Notes under the pieces: model-generated | Told to the model about the DNA's origin: nothing | The model's input: the letters and a program-made list of their open reading frames with translations, nothing else | The model's database searches: none | Part shown: piece after piece, positions 49,168-56,848 of the stretch | Position numbering within the stretch: the stretch's first letter is position 1 | Layout: each line of letters opens with the position of its first letter | Virus record (IMG/VR): IMGVR_UViG_3300027869_000002 | Location: 1-62,756 of that record | Origin: a virus | Reading direction: 5' to 3' (one strand) | DNA length: 62,756 nucleotides | Made by a program: the position numbers and the translations under genes

Positions 49168-49365
49168 GTGGACGAAACCACGGCAACAATCAAAAACGAA
49201 TGGCTCGAAAGGTCGTTAGCGGCTGGCATCCCCGGATGCGACAAGCGGATAGCCGGGCTGCTCTTCGACAAAATCGAGACGGATCCGCTGTTTCAGAAGG
49301 TCGTCGTGAGTATGGCGGCTCATTTCAGCGGCTCCAAACAAACCCAACACGCGGGCGGCGTCTAA
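49168..49365 (+). CDS. Antisense small gene, 65 aa
   Basis: GTG with AAAGGAGA upstream, 33 bases from the divergent terminase start. Helical, acidic start, His/Gly end. No family recognised. Confidence 0.5.
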   Translation: MDETTATIKNEWLERSLAAGIPGCDKRIAGLLFDKIETDPLFQKVVVSMAAHFSGSKQTQHAGGV

Positions 49366-49374
49366 CCCCTCGCG

Positions 49375-49509
49375 TCAACCGTGCGCGGCGCTGCTAGGTG
49401 GCCCTGGTGGCGCCGCGCCGTCTTCGTCCCCGTACCAGGTGGCCCAGCGTCTCAGGGCTTCGGTCTCTTCTGCTGATTTCGGATACTCCACCAGGCGATC
49501 ACTCTTCAT
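49375..49509 (-). CDS. Hypothetical small protein, 44 aa
   Basis: The ATG lies inside the end of the DUF6527 gene (11-base overlap). The first half is charged helical (EYPKSAEETEALRRWATWYG), the end Pro/Gly/Ala-rich. Coding status is moderate. Confidence 0.4.
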   Translation of the reverse strand: MKSDRLVEYPKSAEETEALRRWATWYGDEDGAAPPGPPSSAAHG

Positions 49510-49852
49510 CCGTGAGGCCTTCGGGCAGGGGTGGCAGCGGGACGGATTTTCCCACTAGAGCGTGCGTGCAGTCGTTCTGGAAGTTGAGCTGGCCAGCGGT
49601 CAGAATGTAGTGGCAAAGAAACTGCACCGTGTTCCCGTTCGCGTCGCGGACCCATTCTCCCGTCCACTTGCCCGCAACGAAAACCCTCTGTATACCCCAG
49701 TGCTTGAAGCTCGGGGTGAAAGTCGGACGCTCTAAATTTCCATCGAAGGTCCACCCGGACGGAAACGGTAGCCGGTGCATTTCCTGGCAGCCCGGACACC
49801 AGTGACCGTAGCCCCCTTTAACGCGGCGTAACGTGCTGCTGAGCTGTCCCAT
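49499..49852 (-). CDS. DUF6527-like protein, 117 aa
   Basis: GGYGHWCPGCQEMHRLPF, then WTFDGNLERPTFTPSF, then LCHYILTAGQLNFQND and terminal PLPPLPEG match a small zinc-containing phage family annotated as DUF6527. Often near terminase genes. Unknown role. Confidence 0.7.
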   Translation of the reverse strand: MGQLSSTLRRVKGGYGHWCPGCQEMHRLPFPSGWTFDGNLERPTFTPSFKHWGIQRVFVAGKWTGEWVRDANGNTVQFLCHYILTAGQLNFQNDCTHALVGKSVPLPPLPEGLTDEE

Positions 49853-49870
49853 GTATTCGCGTGGCCTTCC

Positions 49871-50017
49871 CTACCGCGCAGGCCTTGCCACGCCGGGGCG
49901 CGCGGAAGTCGGCTGCGAGTTTGCCGGGCTTATAAGCATCGCAAGAGTCGCCATTGCTATCAGCAGTCCCTTCGTAATGCTTGGCTTCGCATTCTCGTCT
50001 AGCCGTTTCTTTTTCAT
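49871..50017 (-). CDS. Small protein with signal-like helix, 48 aa
   Basis: KKKRLDENAKPSITKG followed by LLIAMATLAMLISPANSQ, a possible signal peptide or membrane anchor, then a basic tail. Starts 20 bases after the small terminase stop. Confidence 0.45.
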   Translation of the reverse strand: MKKKRLDENAKPSITKGLLIAMATLAMLISPANSQPTSARPGVARPAR

Positions 50018-50036
50018 CGGTACGCTCACCGCCCTC

Positions 50037-50576
50037 TCACTGCACCGTTTCCGGTTTGGGTTTCGCGTCGCGGGGTCGGGAAAGGATCGCCATCAGGTCA
50101 TCCACGCCGGCGTCCTTCTTCTCGAGCGTCAGGCGCGTGCGGCTCACGGGTGACAATCCAAACTCGGAGCAGAAGCTGCGCACCTGCCGCCAGCACATAT
50201 TGCTGAGCCGATTCGCCGGGTGGTTTTTCAGACCGGTGAGAACTTTCTCACCGCTCTCGGCGACGGTCCACTCCTCGAACATCAAGCCTTCGCGGTCCAG
50301 GATCAGATCCGCCTTGACGGCCCGCGCGTAATTAACGCAGGCGCCTTCGAGCATCATGGCGTCCGGCCGGCGGTCGAGGTTCATGGCGGCCAGCTCCTCC
50401 ACCCAGAAATTCCAGGCGAACCGCGCGCGCCCCTTCAAATGCCGCGGGCATTCCGGCAGCCCCTTAGTCGGCCGCGGCTCGGCATCCAGCCGCTCGGCCA
50501 GTTTTTTCACGCCGTGCTTGCGGGGGTCGCCCTCGGCTATCTGCTGCGCGACGGGTTTCGGCTTGCGCCCTCTCAT
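50037..50576 (-). CDS. Terminase small subunit, P27 family, 179 aa
   Basis: MRGRKPKPVAQQIAEGDPRKHG start and LKGRARFAWNFWVEELAAM, then VSRTRLTLEKKDAGVDDLMAIL are the P27 signatures. It recognises viral DNA and recruits the large subunit encoded downstream. Confidence 0.88.
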   Translation of the reverse strand: MRGRKPKPVAQQIAEGDPRKHGVKKLAERLDAEPRPTKGLPECPRHLKGRARFAWNFWVEELAAMNLDRRPDAMMLEGACVNYARAVKADLILDREGLMFEEWTVAESGEKVLTGLKNHPANRLSNMCWRQVRSFCSEFGLSPVSRTRLTLEKKDAGVDDLMAILSRPRDAKPKPETVQ

Positions 50577-51052
50577 TCGATCTTGAGGCCGGTCTCTGTA
50601 TGGCGCCGGGGTACGAGCATGCGCACGGGGCGGACCTTGACGGCCGGCTCCTTCGCGAGCGCCCGCGCGGTGGTGAGGAAGCGCAGCGCCGTATTCATGT
50701 TCCAGCCGGCCGGGTGAACGGTAGTTACCTGCTTCTCGTTGCCCGCCATATCCTGCTGTGTCACGCGCGTGACGTCCGCCAGCGGGAACGCGAGCATGTC
50801 GTCCGCCTTGGCCAGCAGCTTGTCCCGGACCGCGGCTTCCCGATCGGCGGGTGCCGGTTTCTGCCCGGTATCAAATGATACTGCCCGCTCCGTCCACTTC
50901 CAGGCCTTCGACCACTTGGCCAGCATCGCCTGGCTCTTCCCGGTGGTGGCGGCCAGGGCGTGTAGCGTCCGGGCGGGCCCCATCGTCAAGAACGACTCGA
51001 GTGCGCGGTAGGCCGCCGGGGTCTCGCCGGGGAGCCGGTCGATGGTTAACAT
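50573..51052 (-). CDS. Terminase-adjacent HTH protein, 159 aa
   Basis: Start at 51052 chosen for MLTIDRLPGETPAAYRALESFL; longer start possible. ARTLHALAATTGKSQAMLAKWSKAWKW is an HTH with a following WxxRA helix, common in packaging-linked proteins. It overlaps the small terminase by four bases and may assist DNA recognition. Confidence 0.65.
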   Translation of the reverse strand: MLTIDRLPGETPAAYRALESFLTMGPARTLHALAATTGKSQAMLAKWSKAWKWTERAVSFDTGQKPAPADREAAVRDKLLAKADDMLAFPLADVTRVTQQDMAGNEKQVTTVHPAGWNMNTALRFLTTARALAKEPAVKVRPVRMLVPRRHTETGLKIE

Positions 51053-51121
51053 GCGAATCCGCTTGACTTCAGAGCGTCGACAGAGCGACACATCGATGTG
51101 CGCAAAGGAGCGCCAGAAACG

Positions 51122-51742
51122 ATGCTATACGTGATCGACAACGACAACGATGTAACCTACGGCAAGCTGGCCCGAGACATAGAACCGGGAAGCGCGGTCT
51201 TCGCCAGCCTCTCCGATCTGGATATCGCCACCAACGGCTGGCCCATGGCCCGCCTGGTCGAGATCTGGAACGGCTTCGCCGGGGTGGTGCCCTTCGACGA
51301 CCTGAAACCGGTCCAAAAGTTCATGGACCGCAAGACGGCTCTGTCACGGCTGTGGAACGCGGTCCGGCGCCTTTCGAACCACAAGGCCACAGAAACGGCC
51401 AGCCCCGCGCCCGTGTCGCCCGACGTTGCGCCCGCGGCCAACGGGAGCGACAATGCACCCATGCCGAAAACCAAAGCCAAGGGCGCTAAACCCGCCGCAA
51501 AGAAGGCCCAATCGAAGAAGGCCGCCAAGCCGGCTGCTGAGCGGGACAGCAAAAAGGCCTCGGTGATCGAAATGATGAGCCGCAAGGGCGGCGCCACCCT
51601 GGCCGAGGTCATGAAGGCCACAGGCTGGCAGCCCCACACCGTGCGCGGCTTCGTAGCCGGGACGCTCGGCAAGAAGATGGGCCTGACCGTCGAATCGACC
51701 AAGTCGGAGGCCGGCGAGCGGACGTATCGGATTGCCGGTTAG
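51122..51742 (+). CDS. DUF3489-type protein, 206 aa
   Basis: N-terminal ~70 residues form an alpha/beta part (MLYVIDNDNDVTYGKLARDI). A Lys/Ala/Pro linker follows, then a C-terminal domain (KKASVIEMMSRKGGATLAEVMKATGW, HTVRGFVAGTLGKKMG, ERTYRI) that is the winged-helix DUF3489. Usually DNA-binding and common in proteobacterial phages. Antisense to flanking late genes; overlaps the ParB-methylase stop by four bases. Confidence 0.75.
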   Translation: MLYVIDNDNDVTYGKLARDIEPGSAVFASLSDLDIATNGWPMARLVEIWNGFAGVVPFDDLKPVQKFMDRKTALSRLWNAVRRLSNHKATETASPAPVSPDVAPAANGSDNAPMPKTKAKGAKPAAKKAQSKKAAKPAAERDSKKASVIEMMSRKGGATLAEVMKATGWQPHTVRGFVAGTLGKKMGLTVESTKSEAGERTYRIAG

Positions 51743-53058
51743 GCGGCCACGGGGACGCGAGCGCGCGCCAGATCGTCAAAGGCGCGCCCGTCCCCGTCGA
51801 GGGACGCCGCCTTGCCGGTGAAGGCCTGCCAGCGCTTTACAATCACATCCACGTACCTGGGGTCCAGCTCCATCAGCCTTGCATCCCGTCCGTTTTTCTC
51901 GCAGGCGATCAGCGTGGAGCCGGAGCCGCCGAAGCTATCCAGGACCACATCTCCCGTCTTGCTGCTGTTGACCAGCGCCCGCTCAATCAGCGCCACCGGC
52001 TTCTGGGTCGGGTGCACGTATTTCCCGCCGGTATCTGAGCCGGGCTTGTCATAGTGATCGGTCGCGATCTCTACGATGGTGGTCTGCGTCCGATCGCCGC
52101 ACCACTCGTGGGGCGCGCCGTCCTTCCAGCCGTAGAGGATGGGCTCGTGCATCCAGTGATAATCGGAGCGCCCAAAAACCAGGACCGTCTTCTTCCAGAT
52201 GAGGCAGCTCTTCAGCTTCCACGGCTGCGCGATGAAGGCGTTGCGGAAGTGGTGGCCTTCGGTGTCGGCGTGGCAGATGTAAATCGCGCCGCCCGGCTTT
52301 AGGTTGAGATCGATCGCGCCATATACCTCGTCCAGAAAGGCGCGGAAGGCCTCCGGGGTCTTGGTGTCGTTTTTGATCTTGCCCAGCTTGTGGGCCTTGC
52401 GCTGGGGCGAGAAATAGGAGGCGCGCGCCTCGGGATCGTAGTCGACGTTGTACGGCGGGTCGGTGAAAACCATGTCCGCCTTGGCGCCTTCCATCAAACG
52501 TTCGGCCGCGTCCACCTGGGTCGCGTCCCCGCACAGCAGGCGATGCCTCCCCAGAATCCACAAATCGCCCAGCACGCTGGCCGGCTGCGCGGGAGGCTCC
52601 GTCGCCGCGTCATCGTCCGTTTGCCCGGGTGCCGGCGGCTGGCTGGCTGCCACGCGGTCGACCAGGTCCCGCAGGGCTGCGTCGTCGTACCCGGTACCCG
52701 TCAGGCCGCCAGGCGAGGCGCTCATCTCCTGCAGCAGCTTGATCAGCTCCGGTTCGTTGTAGCCGGCGACGTCGTTGGTTCGATTGTCGGCCAGCAGGAT
52801 CTGCTTGGCGGTTTTCTCGTCGCACTCTACCCAGATCACCGGGACGACGTCGGCGCCTTTTTTGATAGCCGACTTCCACCGGTGGTTTCCGGCCAGGATG
52901 TAGTCCGTCCCGACCTGCGCCACTACCGCGCCGTAGAATCCGTTCGCCTCGATCGACGCGCAGATGGCGTCCTCGTTGCCCAGGCGCGGATTGGCCGGGT
53001 GTGGCTTCAGCCGCGATGCAGGGCAAGCCGCTTCATAGCCTCGGTTTATGATTCGCAC
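51739..53058 (-). CDS. ParB-like nuclease domain fused to DNA N6/N4 methyltransferase, 439 aa
   Basis: Residues 10-115 are ParB/Srx-like (LKPHPANPRLGNEDAI, DYILAGNHRWKSAIKKG). Residues 155-410 are a beta-class amino-methyltransferase with TDPPYNVDY as catalytic motif IV and LDSFGGSGSTLIACE as SAM motif I. GTG start. Such fusions often modify phage DNA to escape restriction; the recognition sequence is unknown. Confidence 0.85.
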   Translation of the reverse strand: MRIINRGYEAACPASRLKPHPANPRLGNEDAICASIEANGFYGAVVAQVGTDYILAGNHRWKSAIKKGADVVPVIWVECDEKTAKQILLADNRTNDVAGYNEPELIKLLQEMSASPGGLTGTGYDDAALRDLVDRVAASQPPAPGQTDDDAATEPPAQPASVLGDLWILGRHRLLCGDATQVDAAERLMEGAKADMVFTDPPYNVDYDPEARASYFSPQRKAHKLGKIKNDTKTPEAFRAFLDEVYGAIDLNLKPGGAIYICHADTEGHHFRNAFIAQPWKLKSCLIWKKTVLVFGRSDYHWMHEPILYGWKDGAPHEWCGDRTQTTIVEIATDHYDKPGSDTGGKYVHPTQKPVALIERALVNSSKTGDVVLDSFGGSGSTLIACEKNGRDARLMELDPRYVDVIVKRWQAFTGKAASLDGDGRAFDDLARARVPVAA

Positions 53059-53140
53059 GGGCGTTTTTTCAATTTCGCGGATTTACGCATACGGGACCCT
53101 GACGGCTCCAGCGCCGCGCGGCTGCGGGAAGGAAGACCCC

Positions 53141-53500
53141 CTACCCGGTCGCCTCGCTTCCCGTCTCCCGGCGCGTCTTGAGGGCGTGGCAGCGCGCGCA
53201 GAGGCCTTGCAAGTTATCAAGCGACCAGACGTCGCCGCCGCGCGCGATGGCTATCACGTGATCAGCTTCAGTAGCGGCTGCCACACCGCACGCCTTGCAC
53301 ACCAGGTCACGCTCCAGCACCTGCTGGCGTAGGCGTCGCCAGCGGGGTGAGTTGTAGCGTCCCAGGCCTGGCACCCGCTCGGGGTCTGCGTGACGCGCCC
53401 GCCGGCGCGCCTGGTCGTAGAGCCTGGATGCCGAGTGCTCCGTGCAGTTCAGGAGCGGGCAGCCAGGCTTGGGACACGGGCGCGAGGGCGCTGCGGGCAT
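53141..53500 (-). CDS. HNH endonuclease, packaging-associated, 119 aa
   Basis: CPKPGCPLLNC then SPRWRRLRQQVLERD, CKACGVAAATEADHVIAIARGG and LQGLCARCHALKTRRE, the standard HNH layout (DH..N..H). In HK97-type phages a gene like this acts with terminase in cos cleavage. Here the ParB-methylase gene lies between it and the small terminase. Confidence 0.85.
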   Translation of the reverse strand: MPAAPSRPCPKPGCPLLNCTEHSASRLYDQARRRARHADPERVPGLGRYNSPRWRRLRQQVLERDLVCKACGVAAATEADHVIAIARGGDVWSLDNLQGLCARCHALKTRRETGSEATG

Positions 53501-53751
53501 TAGGCAGCGGGTGGTGCAGGTGGTGCAGGAGGGGTCAGGGCTGCCACTTCCGCCAGGGCGGCCGCGGACAGCGCATTCAGTGTAGTGATGTAGGCGGCCT
53601 GATCGGTGGCGAGCTGTGTCTGCGCCGGTGCTAGCGGTGTAGTGGCGGCTGTGATGGCCGTCTCAATATTCTCCACGTTGGTCACGTCCGCGTTGTAGGT
53701 CGCCTCGGCGGCGGCTGCGGCGGTAATGGCATTGTCGATTGCTGTGTTCAT
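53500..53751 (-). CDS. Ala-rich coiled-coil protein, 83 aa
   Basis: The ATG at 53751 overlaps the upstream stop (ATGA). Nearly all Ala/Thr/Asn heptads (AITAAAAAEATYNADVTNVE) and ends TPPAPPAPPAA. Low-complexity helical rod; unknown. Confidence 0.55.
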   Translation of the reverse strand: MNTAIDNAITAAAAAEATYNADVTNVENIETAITAATTPLAPAQTQLATDQAAYITTLNALSAAALAEVAALTPPAPPAPPAA

Positions 53752-53960
53752 TGGGGTGTTTGGTTCCTTGGTTTTAAGAAATTGGTGGGTCTGTTCTGGT
53801 CCCACACGGGATGCTGATCGAATCTCAGTCGCTGCCTGAAGCGGTGATTCACGCAGCGCTCGCACTGGCAAATCTTCTGCCGTGAGCAGGTCTGTCTCTT
53901 CAGCCAGCGCTCTTCCGCCCGCTCGACATGAGCCTTCCGACGTTTGACCGCATGGGCCAC
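53748..53960 (-). CDS. Basic Cys-motif protein, 70 aa
   Basis: Four-base overlap with the Ala-rich gene and three bases from the lysozyme stop. CSRQKICQCERC gives a likely zinc knuckle in an Arg/Lys-rich context. Possible nucleic-acid binder. Confidence 0.5.
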   Translation of the reverse strand: MAHAVKRRKAHVERAEERWLKRQTCSRQKICQCERCVNHRFRQRLRFDQHPVWDQNRPTNFLKPRNQTPQ

Positions 53961-53963
53961 TGC

Positions 53964-54371
53964 CTATAGCAAGCAGAGTGCTTCTTCGAGACGGCGCCGG
54001 GCTACCAGGCCTGGCTGTACGTTGCCGTGGCGATCGGTGGTGTGCACCGGGTTGCCGATGGTGTCGTGGCCGGCCAGCACGCTTTCGAGTCTCGAACGGC
54101 CGCAGTTATAACCGAATGAGACGAGCGCTGCGGCGTGAGCAGTGGGAAGATCCTTGACCAGCGCGAACAAGCCAGCCGCGTCTTCACGCAGCCACTCAAC
54201 AGCCTGAGCGTGATTGCAGGTGAGATTCTGGTGCACGTCCTTGGTGTGACCGAATCCTATTGTCCACACGTCGCCCGAGTCACGATATGCGATGTGCTTT
54301 TCGCCTTCGAACGACGCGATCAGCGCGCCGGCAAGTTCTTCGGTGGTGAGTTTGGCCAGGATGTCGCTCAC
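53964..54371 (-). CDS. Endolysin, GH24 lysozyme, 135 aa
   Basis: FEGEKHIAYRDSGDVWTIGFGHT contains the catalytic series Glu22, Asp31, Thr37, with exactly the E-8-D-5-T spacing of T4-type lysozymes. No signal peptide, so export would depend on a holin. A four-base overlap links it to the next upstream gene. Confidence 0.88.
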   Translation of the reverse strand: MSDILAKLTTEELAGALIASFEGEKHIAYRDSGDVWTIGFGHTKDVHQNLTCNHAQAVEWLREDAAGLFALVKDLPTAHAAALVSFGYNCGRSRLESVLAGHDTIGNPVHTTDRHGNVQPGLVARRRLEEALCLL

Positions 54372-54760
54372 GCGTTCGCCTTCGGTTTCAGCGCACCAAT
54401 AAATAGCGCGAGAGCGTTGCGCGCGGCCACCGCGGCATCGATCGCCGTTGAGAGCGCGCTTTCACCTTCCGGAGTCAGTTTTAAATTGCCTCCGAACTCC
54501 GCAACGATAGCTTCCGCATTCGGCAGCTCGGACATGGCGATCGCGCTGGCGGTTTGCTTCTTGGCTATGCCTGATTGAGCAGTGGTAATGGAGGCCTCGG
54601 CGATGTGGATGCCTTTGGCAATCGCCTGCTCGGCCGCAAGCGCCGGACCGCTCAGCATGGGCGCGATGAAGGGCGTGGCCACTTGCGCGATCTGGTCAGC
54701 GACTCCGACACCGATGAGCGCGTCTTTGGCGATCTTCTTCAGAATAGAGACGAAGCTCAT
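54368..54760 (-). CDS. Ala-rich helical protein next to the endolysin, 130 aa
   Basis: Segments ALIGVGVADQIAQVATPFIAP and ALFIGAL are amphipathic to hydrophobic. Immediate coupling to the lysozyme gene makes a lysis accessory or holin-like role possible, but a clear membrane topology is lacking. Confidence 0.5.
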   Translation of the reverse strand: MSFVSILKKIAKDALIGVGVADQIAQVATPFIAPMLSGPALAAEQAIAKGIHIAEASITTAQSGIAKKQTASAIAMSELPNAEAIVAEFGGNLKLTPEGESALSTAIDAAVAARNALALFIGALKPKANA

Positions 54761-55026
54761 TGTGAGTCCTTGAAATCGAACAGCAGCTTGGCGGCGTTGC
54801 GCGCGCGAGTGTAGGACGGAAAATCGAACTGCCGGCTGGCGATGTCACACTGAACCGCGAAGGCCTGCGTGACTCCTGCCGTTTTACCGTACGCTGGACA
54901 GCCCATGTAGAGGCGGTAAAACGTCTCCCAGGCGACGTGATTGAGCTGGGCGCGGTGCGCGAAGCCGTCGCCGGCAGGAGCTGCAGACAGGTGCAGGCCG
55001 AGAAGTAGGATGAACAGCAGCCGCAC
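54757..55026 (-). CDS. Exported small protein, 89 aa
   Basis: MRLLFILLLGLHLSAAPAG is a signal peptide. The mature part (RAQLNHVAWETFYRLYMGCP) has two Cys. It overlaps the next gene by four bases, so it belongs to the lysis or export group. Confidence 0.6.
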   Translation of the reverse strand: MRLLFILLLGLHLSAAPAGDGFAHRAQLNHVAWETFYRLYMGCPAYGKTAGVTQAFAVQCDIASRQFDFPSYTRARNAAKLLFDFKDSQ

Positions 55027-55044
55027 GTTTACACGCTCACACGC

Positions 55045-55668
55045 TTATTGCGGGATCACCCCGAGAGACGCTGCGACAATCAACTGAACATCGAGCAGGT
55101 TACAGGCGCCGTCGCCGTTCACGTCCGCATTGGTGCAGGGCGATAGACCGAGAGCCTGTTGTGCCGCCAGGTTCACATCTAGCTGATTTACCAGCCCGTC
55201 ACCGTTTAGATCGTACCGAGATAGAACAACCACGCCTAAAGGGCTTCCTACGGCCACCGCCACAGCCGTGCCTGCAGGAGACGCACCCAATGCGGGAGCG
55301 GGAGTGTTGGGGAGCGAGATGGAATACGTTCCCGGAATGGTAGGCAGTCGGACGCTGTAGATGGCCACGACGCCAGGCGAAATGGTGTTTGAGTTCAGGC
55401 CAGCTTCGAGACACAGCGTTCCAGCAGAATTGCAGGAGAGTGTCTTCGCTGAGAGTGTAGCCGCGGGGCCCGGAGCAAAGGTCACCGTCGAACCGTTAGG
55501 CCCCGCGAAGTTCCACTCCAGGCCCGCAACGGCCGCTCCATTGTAATTCAGCGATACCTGGATGGTTGCGCCTTCCGGAGCTGAGGTTGTGGGGCAGGAA
55601 AGTGAAAGCGTGTTGGTCTGCGCGAACGCGCCGACGGTCAGAAGGAGGGCGAGAAGTAGTCGTTTCAA
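55045..55668 (-). CDS. Exported dockerin-domain protein 1, 207 aa
   Basis: TTG start with GAAAGGAC upstream, giving the signal peptide LLLALLLTVGAFAQ. A beta-sandwich (cohesin- or Ig-like, residues 20-145) is followed at residues 151-204 by two EF-like calcium loops, DLNGDGLVNQLDV and DVNGDGACNLLDV, spaced as in type I dockerins. Dockerins dock to cohesin partners on cell-surface complexes. Unusual in phage genomes; likely lysogenic-conversion cargo or surface decoration. Confidence 0.75.
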   Translation of the reverse strand: MKRLLLALLLTVGAFAQTNTLSLSCPTTSAPEGATIQVSLNYNGAAVAGLEWNFAGPNGSTVTFAPGPAATLSAKTLSCNSAGTLCLEAGLNSNTISPGVVAIYSVRLPTIPGTYSISLPNTPAPALGASPAGTAVAVAVGSPLGVVVLSRYDLNGDGLVNQLDVNLAAQQALGLSPCTNADVNGDGACNLLDVQLIVAASLGVIPQ

Positions 55669-56015
55669 GTGAGTCCTTTCGATTGGAGGCACCAGGGCTG
55701 ATAAGGCCCGAGCGGATAGAACGGGATGCCACCGTACGAGATGGCGAGATACAAAAGCTGCAGATCCACGATGTCGCACGCGCCGTTGCCGTCGAAGTCC
55801 GCGCTTGTGCACGGCGCCTGTCCCAGGATCTGGGCGAGCGCCAGGGTCACATCGTTCTGATCGAGCGCGCCGCTGCAATCGAGATCGAAAATGAACGGCG
55901 GGTGGCCGAGGAAGAAGCCGAGATCGGGAGGCGGCCCCAGGCCGGGAGGCGTGATTTGCGCGCACATGCCGGCGGCCAGCAGCACAAGCGCAAGAGCGAG
56001 CCGTCTCATATACAC
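55665..56015 (-). CDS. Exported dockerin-like protein 2, 116 aa
   Basis: MRRLALALVLLAAGMCAQ signal peptide, then a dockerin pair: DLDCSGALDQNDV and DFDGNGACDIVDL with the usual ~24-residue spacing. The upstream region is short, so the protein is essentially a secreted dockerin. Adjacent and homologous in its C-terminal module to protein 1; the two overlap by four bases. Confidence 0.7.
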   Translation of the reverse strand: MYMRRLALALVLLAAGMCAQITPPGLGPPPDLGFFLGHPPFIFDLDCSGALDQNDVTLALAQILGQAPCTSADFDGNGACDIVDLQLLYLAISYGGIPFYPLGPYQPWCLQSKGLT

Positions 56016-56467
56016 GTGAGGCTGGAGCCGTGTCGAACGATCAGCCCGGTATCGCTGGGATGCGCGAACCGCTCGTCATAGATGCGGTTCCAGCGCTCTT
56101 CATCGGGTGTCAGTTTCCGCCCGGCCTTCCCTGTTCGGCGACGATTGAGGAATGCCTCGGCTTGCTCGGGGGATACCGATGGGACACGAGCGGATGGTTT
56201 GATCGGAGCTGCTTTGGAATGCACCAGCCGTGTATATGCGCGCCGGGGTTTTCCAAGGCAAAACTTACCCGCCAGAAAATCGAGGGCTAGCTTCAAGCGC
56301 AGATTAACGCCTTTATCGCCGGGCAGCCGCCGCCAAAGGTGAGACAGATAAACCTTGGCAGTGCCCTCGCTGATTCCCAGCTCGCGAGCGATGGCTTTAT
56401 TGGGGAGCCCACGGGACAGGCATTCGACCAACTGCCATTCGCGAGGTGTGAGACCAACCGGCTCCAT
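56006..56467 (-). CDS. LuxR-type HTH regulator, 153 aa
   Basis: LTPREWQLVECLSRGLPNKAIARELGISEGTAKVYLSHLW is a complete GerE/LuxR DNA-binding domain at the N-terminus (residues 6-60). The rest is a basic, unassigned tail. It lacks any receiver domain. It overlaps the dockerin gene by ten bases and may control this exported group. Confidence 0.75.
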   Translation of the reverse strand: MEPVGLTPREWQLVECLSRGLPNKAIARELGISEGTAKVYLSHLWRRLPGDKGVNLRLKLALDFLAGKFCLGKPRRAYTRLVHSKAAPIKPSARVPSVSPEQAEAFLNRRRTGKAGRKLTPDEERWNRIYDERFAHPSDTGLIVRHGSSLTCI

Positions 56468-56848
56468 TTACGCCGCCAGCAAACCCCGCGCCGGACTCAA
56501 CCGCCGCCATTCGCCCGCCGCATAGGCGCGCGCCAGCTTCCGCCGTTCGGCCCGCGGCATGATGTTCCACCAGCAGCGACGTCCGCCTACCGTTCGCTCG
56601 GTCGAGTTGCGCTTGTTCACCTGGGCCATGGCCGCGCGGAAGAGGAAGTGCCGGGCAAGCTGGCGTGTCTTGTCCATCGGCGCTTTGAGTTCCGGTGGAT
56701 CCGCACGGCGAACCTGCCGGTGGCGGCCGCGCAGCGCTTCCCGCACGCGCTTAAAAGGATTGGCCGCACCGAAGCGCGCGTGGCGGATGTTCTGCTCCTT
56801 CGCCTGGTGCTGGCGGTTCAGGAGTCGATCGAACAAGTCCATCATCAT
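56468..56848 (-). CDS. Basic protein, 126 aa
   Basis: Arg/Ala-rich with HARFGAANPFKRVREALRG and RCWWNIMPRAERRKLARAYAAGEW. Could bind nucleic acid. It sits directly between integrase 1 and the LuxR gene, in the excisionase-type position, but no excisionase family is recognised. Confidence 0.55.
   Translation of the reverse strand: MMMDLFDRLLNRQHQAKEQNIRHARFGAANPFKRVREALRGRHRQVRRADPPELKAPMDKTRQLARHFLFRAAMAQVNKRNSTERTVGGRRCWWNIMPRAERRKLARAYAAGEWRRLSPARGLLAA

Noticed and set aside
55669-55965. Upstream extension of dockerin protein 1 in the same frame
   Set aside because: It overlaps the second dockerin gene. The TTG at 55668 has a ribosome site and starts a clean signal peptide.
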